A stretch of 11,580 nt of DNA, from positions 1 through 11,580 of the forward strand of contig CAZNVB010000186.1 of assembly GCA_964576265.1 (NCBI GenBank). The letters are read 5' to 3'. This document shows, one piece after another, positions 1 to 6,396 of the stretch. The notes below the pieces were generated by a model, which was not told where the DNA came from, made no database searches, and worked only from the letters and a program-made list of their open reading frames with translations. Every line of letters begins with the position of its first letter. Position 1 is the stretch's first letter. Both the position numbers and the translations under genes were made by a program. The stretch is from CAZNVB01 sp964576265 (GTDB lineage: Bacteria > Acidobacteriota > Aminicenantia > Aminicenantales > UBA8522).

Positions 1-1208
1 ACGACGCAGAGATGGGTCGTGTTGCCGGGATCAATTTTCTTCTCCGGGACGGGGTTCGCCGGATAGAATTCGAGCCGCCGATCGGGACGAATCTGCCGCG
101 CCATGCGCAAGGCCATTGTTTTGTCCAACAGGGCGTCGACCGGAATGGAGAGAAATTCGGGATCTCCAAGATAGCGCTCTCGGTCGGCAAAAATCAGATC
201 CAGGGCCTCGCTCAGATGATGAACATAGGCCGGGGAATTCAGCCCCCAGACCCGGACCGGCCAGTGCTCGCAGATGTGGAGGAGCTGGAGAAGGTGGAGC
301 CCGCCGGAGGCGGGGGGAGGTGCGGTGACGATGGTATAATTTTTATATGTTCCCGTGAGCGGCGTAACCTCCTTTGGCCTGTAGGAGGCAAGATCCTCCG
401 GGCTCATTACTCCATCGTGGGCCTTGACCGCGGCGAGGATTTTCAAGGCGATCACGCCGCGGTAGAAAACGTCGGTCCCTTGGCTCGCAATGAGACGAAG
501 AGTGGCCGCCAGCTCGGGATTGCGAAAGCGGTCGCCGGGTTCATAGGGCAGACCTCCGTTCAGGTAGCAGGTATCCGGGCCCGCGTTTTTGAGCAGTTTC
601 TCGTATTCTTCTTTGTTGATATTGCTGAACGTCAAGCTGACCTCGAATCCCTGTTCGGCAATCTCAATGGCCCTCGAAGCGGCATCAGCCAGGGACCGCG
701 TGCCGTAGCGCCGGAGGGCCAGATCCCACCCCGCCAGGGCACCCGGTACGGCGACGGCCAGGCCGCTGGCGTTCCGCCATTCGGTTTCCTCGTCTCCTTT
801 TTCCCGAAACATGCGGGGCCAGGCCGCCTGCGGAGCTTTTTCCCGGTAGTTGATGACCGTAGATTTGTTTTCTTGCGCCGAATAAATGACCATGAATCCC
901 CCGCCGCCGATTCCCGAGGCAAAGGGCTCGGCCGCATTCAAAGCCAGGGCCGCGGCGACCGCCGCATCCACCGCATTTCCTCCGGCCTGGAGCATCCTCA
1001 GGCCGGCGTCGGCGGCCAGGGGATGGGCCGCCACGACCATCCCCCGCCTGCCGATGTAGCTGTGCGGCGCATGACGGTCGGACGGAGCCGGTCCGGCCTG
1101 AAAGGGTGGGATGTCGTGGGGACGGCAGGCAGACTGAATGAGCAGGGCGAGACAAGCGAGGCTGAAGGAGACCCAAGATCTTGAGGTCCGAATATCATTC
1201 GGACGCAC
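1..1208 (-). CDS. ggt: Gamma-glutamyltranspeptidase precursor (partial, 3' end outside window)
   Basis: Secreted N-terminal-nucleophile hydrolase that cleaves gamma-glutamyl bonds (glutathione and related compounds) after self-processing into large and small subunits. Visible in the frame are GGNAVD (about residues 76-81), GIGGGGFM (99-106), YREKAP (121-126, with the family's substrate-binding Arg) and, at the window edge, GNTTHLCV, where Thr397 is the expected autocleavage nucleophile (Thr391 in E. coli). The whole large subunit is therefore present and the small subunit is cut off. The start is a GTG at 1208-1206 with a strong Shine-Dalgarno; no in-frame ATG occurs before the conserved domain. 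The N-terminus has basic residues, then a hydrophobic stretch (about 12-24) ending QSAC, so a signal peptide is clear; a lipoprotein is possible, but Gln at -3 is atypical. The start overlaps the scpB stop by 14 bp, indicating translational coupling as last visible gene of the operon. Confidence 0.93.
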   Translation of the reverse strand, partial: MRPNDIRTSRSWVSFSLACLALLIQSACRPHDIPPFQAGPAPSDRHAPHSYIGRRGMVVAAHPLAADAGLRMLQAGGNAVDAAVAAALALNAAEPFASGIGGGGFMVIYSAQENKSTVINYREKAPQAAWPRMFREKGDEETEWRNASGLAVAVPGALAGWDLALRRYGTRSLADAASRAIEIAEQGFEVSLTFSNINKEEYEKLLKNAGPDTCYLNGGLPYEPGDRFRNPELAATLRLIASQGTDVFYRGVIALKILAAVKAHDGVMSPEDLASYRPKEVTPLTGTYKNYTIVTAPPPASGGLHLLQLLHICEHWPVRVWGLNSPAYVHHLSEALDLIFADRERYLGDPEFLSIPVDALLDKTMALRMARQIRPDRRLEFYPANPVPEKKIDPGNTTHLCV

Positions 1209-1746
1209 TCTGATTCTCCTCTCCGAGAAGCTTGGCGATTTCCTCCTCGGTCGGAAGATCATCCAGGCTGTTCAGGCCGAAGTGGGTCAAGAACCTCTCC
1301 GTCGTGCGGTAGATGAGCGGGTTTCCCGGACTTTTCTTCCGACCGGTAATCTTGATGAGCTTCTTTTCCAGCAGATTCTTGACCGTATAGGAGGAATCCA
1401 CGCCTCGCAGGGCCGATATTTCCGAGAGAGTGATCGGTTGATGATAGGCGACGATGGAAAGTGTTTCGAGCGATGCCGAAGTCAACTTGCTGCGCTTGTC
1501 GATCTTGAGATGCTTCCGGACCCAGGGATCGCACTCCGGCCGGGTGGTGAACACATACCCCCCGCCGCTCTGGATAATCTGAATTCCTCTGCTCCCGGCC
1601 TCGTAGCTGGCGATGAGTTCCTGAACAGCCGTCTCCACTTCGGCGGGGTCGAATTCGGACAGGACCGCTTTGATTTTCTCCAGCGACAGAGGCTCAAGAG
1701 AGATAAAGATGAGGGCTTCGATGAGGTCTTTGAGCGCCGGCGTCAT
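1195..1746 (-). CDS. scpB: Segregation and condensation protein B (ScpB)
   Basis: Winged-helix kleisin-associated subunit of the SMC-ScpAB condensin, which organises and segregates the chromosome. The 183-residue protein starts with the typical TPALKDLIEALIFIS segment and has two winged-helix halves: residues about 1-80, then about 85-165, with the family-typical region SLETLSIVAYHQPITLSEI and the downstream RGVDSSYTVKNLLEKKLI. Length is normal for the family. The ATG at 1746 is preceded by AAGGAAGG, and scpA ends 14 bp upstream, so the two subunits are co-translated. The last residues (SASE) overlap the start of ggt. Many bacteria have a ribosomal pseudouridine synthase gene after scpB; here ggt sits in that position. 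Confidence 0.95.
   Translation of the reverse strand: MTPALKDLIEALIFISLEPLSLEKIKAVLSEFDPAEVETAVQELIASYEAGSRGIQIIQSGGGYVFTTRPECDPWVRKHLKIDKRSKLTSASLETLSIVAYHQPITLSEISALRGVDSSYTVKNLLEKKLIKITGRKKSPGNPLIYRTTERFLTHFGLNSLDDLPTEEEIAKLLGEENQSASE
1216..1224 (-). promoter_or_regulatory. Ribosome binding site fixing the GTG start of ggt
   Basis: On the minus strand GGAGAGGAG lies 7 nt before GTG at 1208-1206, inside the last codons of scpB. This decides the ggt start: the frame has no ATG before the conserved domain, and the GTG yields a full signal peptide. Confidence 0.7.
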
Positions 1747-1760
1747 GCGTGGTTCCTTCC

Positions 1761-2489
1761 TTAGTGCTCACGGCGGAGCCAGACTTTAATCGTCTGGAAG
1801 AGCTGTTCCTGGACAGCGATGACCCGCCGGGACTTGATCAATTCGAGCAGGCTGAAAAAGGAGACCACGGCCTCTTCAAGGTTTTCCTGCCGATTGAAAT
1901 AATCCAGGAAATCAAGGACGGTTTCTTTTTCCAGAAGGAAGACGATGTCTTTCATTTTTTCTTCAAGAGAATAAGTTTTTCCTCGAACCAGCTGGAAATT
2001 TTCAGCTGCCTTTCTTTTCATTAGTAAAAAAAACGTCTCGGCGAGATCGAAGAGGGAGACTTCGACGAGCTCGGCCTCCCCCGGTTCGGGAAAAGGCGGA
2101 GGCGTTTCCCTGGTCCAGAGGCTGAGTTGCTCCTGTTCTTTTTCTTTGAGGATCGAGCAGGCGACCCGGATTTTTTGATGCTCGACAAGCTGGTCGACAA
2201 GAAATCGGCGCGGGTCGTCCTCTCCGATCTGCGGCTCCTCACGGGGCAACAGCATTTGAGATTTGATATGGATTAAGAGAGCCGCCAGGAGCAGGAATTC
2301 GGCCTCCCGGTCGATGTTGATCTGTTCCTTGCGCTCCAGATATTCGAGATATTCGCGGGTGATGACGGCGATCGGGATGTCGTGGATGTCGATCTTCTTT
2401 TTCCGGATGAGGAAAAGAAGAAGATCGAGAGGCCCCTCAAAAACCTCGAGCCGGACCTGATAGCCGGCGGTTTGTTCCGTGCCTTCCAC
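1761..2489 (-). CDS. scpA: Segregation and condensation protein A (ScpA kleisin)
   Basis: Kleisin subunit that bridges the SMC heads in the bacterial condensin and recruits ScpB. The N-terminal domain carries the diagnostic VRLEVFEGPLDLLLFLIRKK (about residues 12-31), followed by KIDIHDIPIAVITREYLEYL. The middle is charged and variable, and a C-terminal winged-helix segment (about 175-240) contains VSFFSLLELIKSRRVIAVQ. The length of 242 is typical. The start is GTG at 2489, 14 bp after the trpS stop, with AAGGA about 6 nt upstream; no ATG comes before the conserved domain. It sits directly before its partner scpB. Confidence 0.95.
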   Translation of the reverse strand: MEGTEQTAGYQVRLEVFEGPLDLLLFLIRKKKIDIHDIPIAVITREYLEYLERKEQINIDREAEFLLLAALLIHIKSQMLLPREEPQIGEDDPRRFLVDQLVEHQKIRVACSILKEKEQEQLSLWTRETPPPFPEPGEAELVEVSLFDLAETFFLLMKRKAAENFQLVRGKTYSLEEKMKDIVFLLEKETVLDFLDYFNRQENLEEAVVSFFSLLELIKSRRVIAVQEQLFQTIKVWLRREH

Positions 2490-2503
2490 GATGCGTCCTT
2501 GAT

Positions 2504-3496
2504 TCAGAAGCCGATCGCCGCGCGGACGTCTTGCATCGTTTTTCGGGCGGCCTCTCGGGCTCTTCTGTTTCCTTCCTCAAGAATCGTCCAAACCCGTCCG
2601 GGATCCTTTTCGAGGGCCGCTCTTCTCTGCCGGTAAGGCTCCAGTTCTCGGAGGAGGCTTTCAATCACCACCGCCTTGCATTCAAGACAGCCGACGCCGG
2701 CTTTCCGGCACTCCCGGGCGAGTTCTTCCCGCTTCGCTTGATCGACGAAGGCTCGGTGAAGAGTGTAGGCCGGGCAGTCTTCCGGCTCACCGGGGTCGGA
2801 CCGCCGCTTGCGTCGTGTGTCGGTGACCATGGTGGAGATTTTTTCCCTCACTTCTGCCGGATCGTCTTTTAGATACACGGCGTTGCCGAACGACTTGCTC
2901 ATTTTTCTGCCGTCCGTCCCGGCGAGCCAGGGAGTTTCGGTCAGGAGCATTTGCGGCTCGGGAAAAACTTCTCCGAAGAGCCGATTAAACCTCCGGGTGA
3001 TTTCCCGGGCCAGCTCGAGATGAGCTGCCTGGTCTTCGCCGACAGGAACGATATCCGCCCGATAGATCAGAATGTCCGCGGTCTGAAGGACCGGATAGCC
3101 GAGATAACCATAGGTGTTGAGATCTCGGTCGGCCAGCTCTTTCTGCATGTCTTTGAATGTCGGGACGCGCTCTACCCAGGCCAGAGGCGTAATCATCGAC
3201 AGGAGGAGATGAAGTTCCGCATGTTCCTTGACCTCGGATTGGATGAAAAGGACGCACTTTTCCGGGTCGAGGCCGATGCTTAACAGGTCGACGGCCATCT
3301 CAAACGTGTTTTCCCTGATGGTTTTCGAATCCTGGTACTCCGAGCTCAGGGCATGCCAGGTGACGATCGAATAAAAGCAGTTGTACTTGTCCTGAAGACG
3401 CAGCCAATTGCGCATCGCACCGGCGTAGTTTCCGAGATGAGCCGGCCCGGTCGGCCGGATGCCGCTGAGAACGGTTTTCTTTTTATCTTCGTTCAT
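2504..3496 (-). CDS. trpS: Tryptophanyl-tRNA synthetase with putative iron-sulfur cysteine motif
   Basis: Class Ic aminoacyl-tRNA synthetase charging tRNA-Trp with tryptophan in the cytoplasm. The 330-residue protein has the HIGH-type signature PAHLGNY (18-24) and the KMSKS loop at 198-202 (GRKMSKSFGN), with the Rossmann core between. After the KMSKS loop come Cys241, Cys263, Cys270 and Cys273, spaced C-x21-C-x6-C-x2-C. This resembles the published [4Fe-4S] motif of Thermotoga maritima TrpRS (C-x22-C-x6-C-x2-C) but is one residue shorter, so a cluster-binding anticodon-recognition region is a good inference. The ATG at 3496 is only 5 bp after the S2P protease stop and has no clear Shine-Dalgarno, so it probably relies on coupling. 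Confidence 0.96.
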   Translation of the reverse strand: MNEDKKKTVLSGIRPTGPAHLGNYAGAMRNWLRLQDKYNCFYSIVTWHALSSEYQDSKTIRENTFEMAVDLLSIGLDPEKCVLFIQSEVKEHAELHLLLSMITPLAWVERVPTFKDMQKELADRDLNTYGYLGYPVLQTADILIYRADIVPVGEDQAAHLELAREITRRFNRLFGEVFPEPQMLLTETPWLAGTDGRKMSKSFGNAVYLKDDPAEVREKISTMVTDTRRKRRSDPGEPEDCPAYTLHRAFVDQAKREELARECRKAGVGCLECKAVVIESLLRELEPYRQRRAALEKDPGRVWTILEEGNRRAREAARKTMQDVRAAIGF

Positions 3497-3501
3497 TGTT
3501 T

Positions 3502-4182
3502 TCAGGCAAAAATCAGACGGTAGATCAACATCTCGATCGGCCGGATGATCAGCCGGAGAAAACCCAGGTAGATCAAGCCGAGGATGATCATGAAGCCGTA
3601 GGGTCTCAAGCGGTCGTATTTTTGGGCGTTTTCTTCAGAAAGGAATCCCATCAGGACGCCACTCCCGTCGAGAGGGGGAATCGGCATAAGGTTAAAGACG
3701 GCCAGATAGGAATTGACCAAAGCGCCAAAAAACAAAATCAGAGAGAGGCCTTCCAGGGGATAGAAACCCGCTGGAAGCCCGGCTCGACCGAGGAGGAAGT
3801 TTCTCAAGAAAAAGCCGACGGCGGGGCTCAGGGCTTTGAGGACGGCGATGCCGGCTAGCGAGAGGACGGCCGTGGCCAGATTGGCCGCCGGTCCGGCGGC
3901 AGAAATCCAGAGGTTGTCGCGCCGCGGGTTTCTCAAATTGAAAACGTTCACCGGCACGGGCTTGGCCCAGCCGAAGACCGGCGCTCCGACGATGACGAGG
4001 AGGAGGGGGAGAAGCACGGTTCCGATCGGATCGATATGAACGATCGGGTTTAAGCTGACCCGGCCCAGGTTCTGGGCCGTGAAATCCCCGAACTTGGCCG
4101 CCGCCCAGCCGTGGGCCGCCTCGTGGATGGTGATGGCAAAGAGGAGGACGAACAGGCTGATGACGATGGTGATGAAATTCAT
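3502..4182 (-). CDS. Site-2 protease family intramembrane zinc metalloprotease (M50)
   Basis: Polytopic membrane metalloprotease of the minimal rhomboid-sized S2P group (YwhC/YdcC-like). The zinc-binding HEAAH lies inside the first hydrophobic segment (residues 20-24 from ATG 4182; 22-26 from TTG 4188). The third ligand region NLMPIPPLDGSGVL, with the conserved Asp-Gly, lies at about 164-177. About five to six hydrophobic segments are visible and no PDZ domain is present, so this is not RseP. At about 226 residues it has normal length for the group. Substrate unknown. Start choice is between ATG at 4182 and TTG at 4188; neither has a good Shine-Dalgarno, and ATG is preferred. It is the first gene of the S2P-trpS-scpA-scpB-ggt run. 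Confidence 0.9.
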   Translation of the reverse strand: MNFITIVISLFVLLFAITIHEAAHGWAAAKFGDFTAQNLGRVSLNPIVHIDPIGTVLLPLLLVIVGAPVFGWAKPVPVNVFNLRNPRRDNLWISAAGPAANLATAVLSLAGIAVLKALSPAVGFFLRNFLLGRAGLPAGFYPLEGLSLILFFGALVNSYLAVFNLMPIPPLDGSGVLMGFLSEENAQKYDRLRPYGFMIILGLIYLGFLRLIIRPIEMLIYRLIFA

Positions 4183-4198
4183 TTCCAATCAGGGGCTA

Positions 4199-4227
4199 TT
4201 TATAGCACATCGGTCGCCGGAGGTAAA
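4199..4227 (-). promoter_or_regulatory. Candidate sigma-70-type promoter for the S2P-trpS-scpAB-ggt operon
   Basis: On the minus strand TTTACC (4227-4222), a 17-bp spacer and TATAAA (4204-4199). The expected transcript start is near 4192, only about 10 nt before ATG 4182, so the mRNA leader would be nearly absent. This matches the lack of a Shine-Dalgarno. The -35 hexamer is a 4/6 match, so this is moderate evidence. Confidence 0.45.
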
Positions 4228-4276
4228 GTGAGCGGTCCGGAAAATCCAGAGCGCTGTCCAGAAAGGAAAAGTTTCG

Positions 4277-4304
4277 TCTGCCCGCCACTCAGAGGAAGGG
4301 CAGA
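4277..4304 (-). terminator. Possible weak terminator hairpin at the end of glnA
   Basis: Minus strand TCTGCCC (4304-4298) and GGGCAGA (4283-4277) form a 7-bp stem with a 14-nt loop, followed by CGAAACTTTTCC. The left arm is the last coding part of glnA and the stop codon lies in the loop. The downstream T run is short (4 T, 6 nt away), so termination is uncertain. Confidence 0.3.
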
Positions 4305-5698
4305 TAGGTTCTGATTTCGTAGTCGCTGACCTGCTTGTCGAACTCGCCGGAGACGCTGGCACTGTAATCTTTGATCTCCTTATGCTTGTTGGAGACGAAG
4401 GTGCGAAAGATGTGATCGCCGAGGGTTTCGCGCACCAGCGAACTCTTCTCCATGAGTTTGACCGCCTCCTCGAGGTTCCGGGGGAGGACGCGGATATCGA
4501 ATTTCTTTTGTCGGGAGTTCGACATTTTGTAGATGTTTTCTTCCACTGGATCGGGAAGAGGGTATCCTCCCCGGATGCCGGCCAGACCGGCCGTCAGCAT
4601 GACCGAAAACGCAAGGTAAAGGTTGCACGCCGGGTCGGGGGAGCGAAGCTCGATCCGCGTGGCCGCTTCTTTTCCCGGCTGATATTCAGGGACGCGAATA
4701 TAAGCCGAGCGGTTTCTCTGACCCCAGGCGATGTAGACCGGCGCTTCGTAGCCCTCGATCAGGCGCTTGTACGAATTGACCCATTGGCTAAGGACGGCCG
4801 AGATCTCGCGGGCATGGCTGATTAGGCCGGCCACATAATGACGGGCGATGTCGGAAAGATGATACGGATTTTTCGTCGAGAAAAAGACGTTTTTTCCCCC
4901 CTTCCAGAGCGATTGATGGACATGCATTCCGCTGCCGTTTTGGCCGTTGAGCGGTTTGGGCATGAAAGTGGCGTAGAGGTGGTGCATCCGGCAGACTTTT
5001 TTGACGATATAACGGAAGATCATACCGATATCGGCCATCTCCAGCGCGCTGGAGTATCTCAGATCGATCTCGTGCTGACCGTGGGCGACTTCGTGATGAT
5101 CATACTCCGATTCGATCCCCATGCGTTTGAGCCGCAGTTGAATTTCTTTGCGAATCTCGCCGTTTCGACCGCTGAAGAAGTAGCCTCCGGTATCGCTGCA
5201 AACGGGCTCATTTTCGCTGGGAAAGATAAAGAATTCAAGCTCCGGACCGACCATGAAATCCTCCAGGCCAAATTCTTTCCGGGCTCGTTCCATGGTCTTT
5301 TTGAGGACATAACGAGAATCCCCTTCGTAAGGCCGGCCCTCGGGAGTGAGAATATCTCCGAACATCAGGCCTTCCCGCCAGGAGATGTCTTCGGAGAATC
5401 CCTTGTATTCCCAAGGGAGGACGCGGAACGTTCGGGCCTCGGGTCGGATGACGAGATCGCTTTCTTCGATCCGAACAAAACCCTCGATGGATGAGCCGTC
5501 GAAGCCTTTCCCGTCGCGGAAGGCATTCTCGAGCTCGGCGCTGGGAAAGGAGAAATCCATCGGCCGGCCGAGGATGTCCGGAAACATGACTCGGATGAAT
5601 TCGATTCTGTTCGCCGGATTCATGACGTAATCAAGGACCTCCTGTTCGGTCCTGAAACCGTATGTCCGGCTCGTTGGTTTTGCCGTTTGGGGCATCAT
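4289..5698 (-). CDS. glnA: Glutamine synthetase type I (GSI-alpha-like)
   Basis: Dodecameric cytoplasmic enzyme making glutamine from glutamate, ammonia and ATP. The 469-residue protein shows FDGSSIEGFVRIEESD (66-81), GPELEFFIF (151-159, metal-ligand Glu), HHEVAHGQHEIDLRY (201-215), NGSGMHVH (254-261), the flap region NSYKRLIEGYEAPV (308-321), RNRSAYIRVP (328-337) and RIELRSPDPACNLYLAF (348-364). The FVRIEESD segment keeps the Arg (here Arg76) that in Bacillus subtilis GS (Arg62) mediates glutamine feedback inhibition. EENIYKMS matches the GSI-alpha form rather than the adenylylated GSI-beta form, so feedback control is more likely than adenylylation. The N-terminus is some 15 residues longer than usual. 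The start is ATGATG at 5698-5693, with a very strong Shine-Dalgarno. It is divergent from an Lrp-family regulator and has a rich promoter region. Confidence 0.97.
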   Translation of the reverse strand: MMPQTAKPTSRTYGFRTEQEVLDYVMNPANRIEFIRVMFPDILGRPMDFSFPSAELENAFRDGKGFDGSSIEGFVRIEESDLVIRPEARTFRVLPWEYKGFSEDISWREGLMFGDILTPEGRPYEGDSRYVLKKTMERARKEFGLEDFMVGPELEFFIFPSENEPVCSDTGGYFFSGRNGEIRKEIQLRLKRMGIESEYDHHEVAHGQHEIDLRYSSALEMADIGMIFRYIVKKVCRMHHLYATFMPKPLNGQNGSGMHVHQSLWKGGKNVFFSTKNPYHLSDIARHYVAGLISHAREISAVLSQWVNSYKRLIEGYEAPVYIAWGQRNRSAYIRVPEYQPGKEAATRIELRSPDPACNLYLAFSVMLTAGLAGIRGGYPLPDPVEENIYKMSNSRQKKFDIRVLPRNLEEAVKLMEKSSLVRETLGDHIFRTFVSNKHKEIKDYSASVSGEFDKQVSDYEIRTYLPFL

Positions 5699-5699
5699 T

Positions 5700-5709
5700 T
5701 CACCTCCTT
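5700..5709 (-). promoter_or_regulatory. Near-perfect Shine-Dalgarno of glnA
   Basis: Minus strand AAGGAGGTGA is a ten-base complement to the 16S 3' end. The GGAGG core is 4 nt from the first ATG (5698) and 7 nt from the tandem second ATG (5695), so the second ATG may be the favoured start. Confidence 0.75.
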
Positions 5710-5796
5710 AAGAGAACAGGCTTGACGAGGAACGGGACTTTTCCTAAGATGAAAAAGAACCGACGCTCGCAGTGGCCATTTTTCATAACGTCTTTT

Positions 5797-5825
5797 TTTA
5801 TAGCTAAATTTGTGCCAATTGTCAA
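5797..5825 (-). promoter_or_regulatory. Sigma-70-type promoter of glnA
   Basis: Minus strand TTGACA (5825-5820), 17-bp spacer, TATAAA (5802-5797). The -35 is consensus and the -10 a 5/6 match. Predicted start near 5790, giving a leader of about 92 nt. The -35 overlaps that of the divergent lrp-family promoter, and the spacer holds a -24/-12 element. Confidence 0.7.
5800..5818 (-). promoter_or_regulatory. Sigma-54 (-24/-12) promoter candidate of glnA, glnAp2-like
   Basis: The minus strand reads TTGGCACAAATTTAGCTAT. GG at 5816-5815 and GC at 5804-5803 have the required 10 nt between them, and TGGCAC matches the -24 consensus exactly. From memory, the enterobacterial glnAp2 element is TTGGCACAGATTTCGCTTT, differing at only three positions. 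The predicted start near 5791 coincides with that of the overlapping sigma-70 promoter. The sequence match is direct observation; use by sigma-54 is inference. Confidence 0.6.
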
Positions 5826-5847
5826 TATAAAAATAAAAAAATATAAT
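5819..5847 (+). promoter_or_regulatory. Sigma-70-type promoter of the Lrp/AsnC-family gene
   Basis: TTGTCA (5819-5824), 17-bp spacer, TATAAT (5842-5847), followed by a leader of about 39 nt to ATG 5893. A second TATAAT lies at 5856-5861 without a good -35. The 7-mer TTGTCAA at 5819-5825 serves as the -35 region on both strands. Confidence 0.65.
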
Positions 5848-5892
5848 AAATGTACTATAATTTATATATAAATAAAACATTAGGAGGGCGCC

Positions 5893-6336
5893 ATGATCGA
5901 CGAATTGGATCGCAAAATCATCCGGGCGATGAACGAGAACGCCCGGCGCAGTTTTCGCGATATCGCCAGGGAGGTTCAAACTTCTGTCACCGCCGTTATC
6001 GCCAAGGTCAAAAAGCTTGAAGCTCAGGGCGTGATCAGCGGATATATTCCGCTCGTCAACCCTGAGTATTTCGGCCTGGACCTGATGGCGATCATCGCTC
6101 TCCGCATTTCCAAAGGAAAACTCCTCGAGACCCAGCAGCGGATTTCCCAGGATCGACGCGTCACGGCCGTCTATGATATCACCGGCGAATGGGACTCTCT
6201 GGTCGTCGGTCGGTTCAAAGGCCGGGATGATCTCAACGATTTCATCAAGAGCATCCTGGCTTTACCCAACGTCGACCGAACGGTGACTCATCTCGTGCTC
6301 AACGTGATGAAAGAGGAAAAAAGAATCGAGGTGTAA
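5893..6336 (+). CDS. Lrp/AsnC family transcriptional regulator
   Basis: Feast/famine-type DNA-binding regulator, 147 residues, full length. The N-terminal helix-turn-helix starts with IDELDRKIIRAMNENARRSFRDIA and continues through the recognition region TSVTAVIAKVKKLEAQGVISGY (about 30-51). The C-terminal RAM (alpha-beta sandwich) domain covers about 62-140 and has the ligand-loop motif TGEWD (97-101) found in effector-binding members. AGGAGG lies 5 nt before the ATG. It is divergent from glnA and its promoter shares the -35 region with the glnA promoter, so control of glnA and of itself is a reasonable inference. The effector, probably an amino acid, is not identifiable from sequence. speD follows 60 bp downstream on the same strand. 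Confidence 0.92.
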   Translation: MIDELDRKIIRAMNENARRSFRDIAREVQTSVTAVIAKVKKLEAQGVISGYIPLVNPEYFGLDLMAIIALRISKGKLLETQQRISQDRRVTAVYDITGEWDSLVVGRFKGRDDLNDFIKSILALPNVDRTVTHLVLNVMKEEKRIEV

Positions 6337-6343
6337 ATGCTCC

Positions 6344-6372
6344 TTGACAGCTGTGGCCTGATGGCCTAACGT
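6344..6372 (+). promoter_or_regulatory. Candidate promoter for speD
   Basis: TTGACA (6344-6349, consensus), 17-bp spacer, TAACGT (6367-6372, keeping the three key positions of TATAAT). It lies in the 60-bp gap after the Lrp-family gene, giving a leader of about 18 nt containing AAGGAG (6384-6389), 7 nt before ATG. Read-through from the upstream gene is also possible. Confidence 0.45.
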
Positions 6373-6396
6373 AATAACTGATCAAGGAGAGAAGGA

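Noticed and set aside
12..1184. Long open frame on the plus strand opposite ggt
   Set aside because: It is antisense to a clear gamma-glutamyltranspeptidase frame with all family motifs. The plus-strand translation shows no recognisable domain and is rich in Arg/Gly, as expected for the complement of GC-rich coding DNA.
4838..5494. Plus-strand open frame opposite glnA (218 codons)
   Set aside because: It mirrors glutamine synthetase codons, has no convincing ribosome site and no family signature. Similar long plus-strand frames opposite scpB, S2P and the response regulator were rejected for the same reason.
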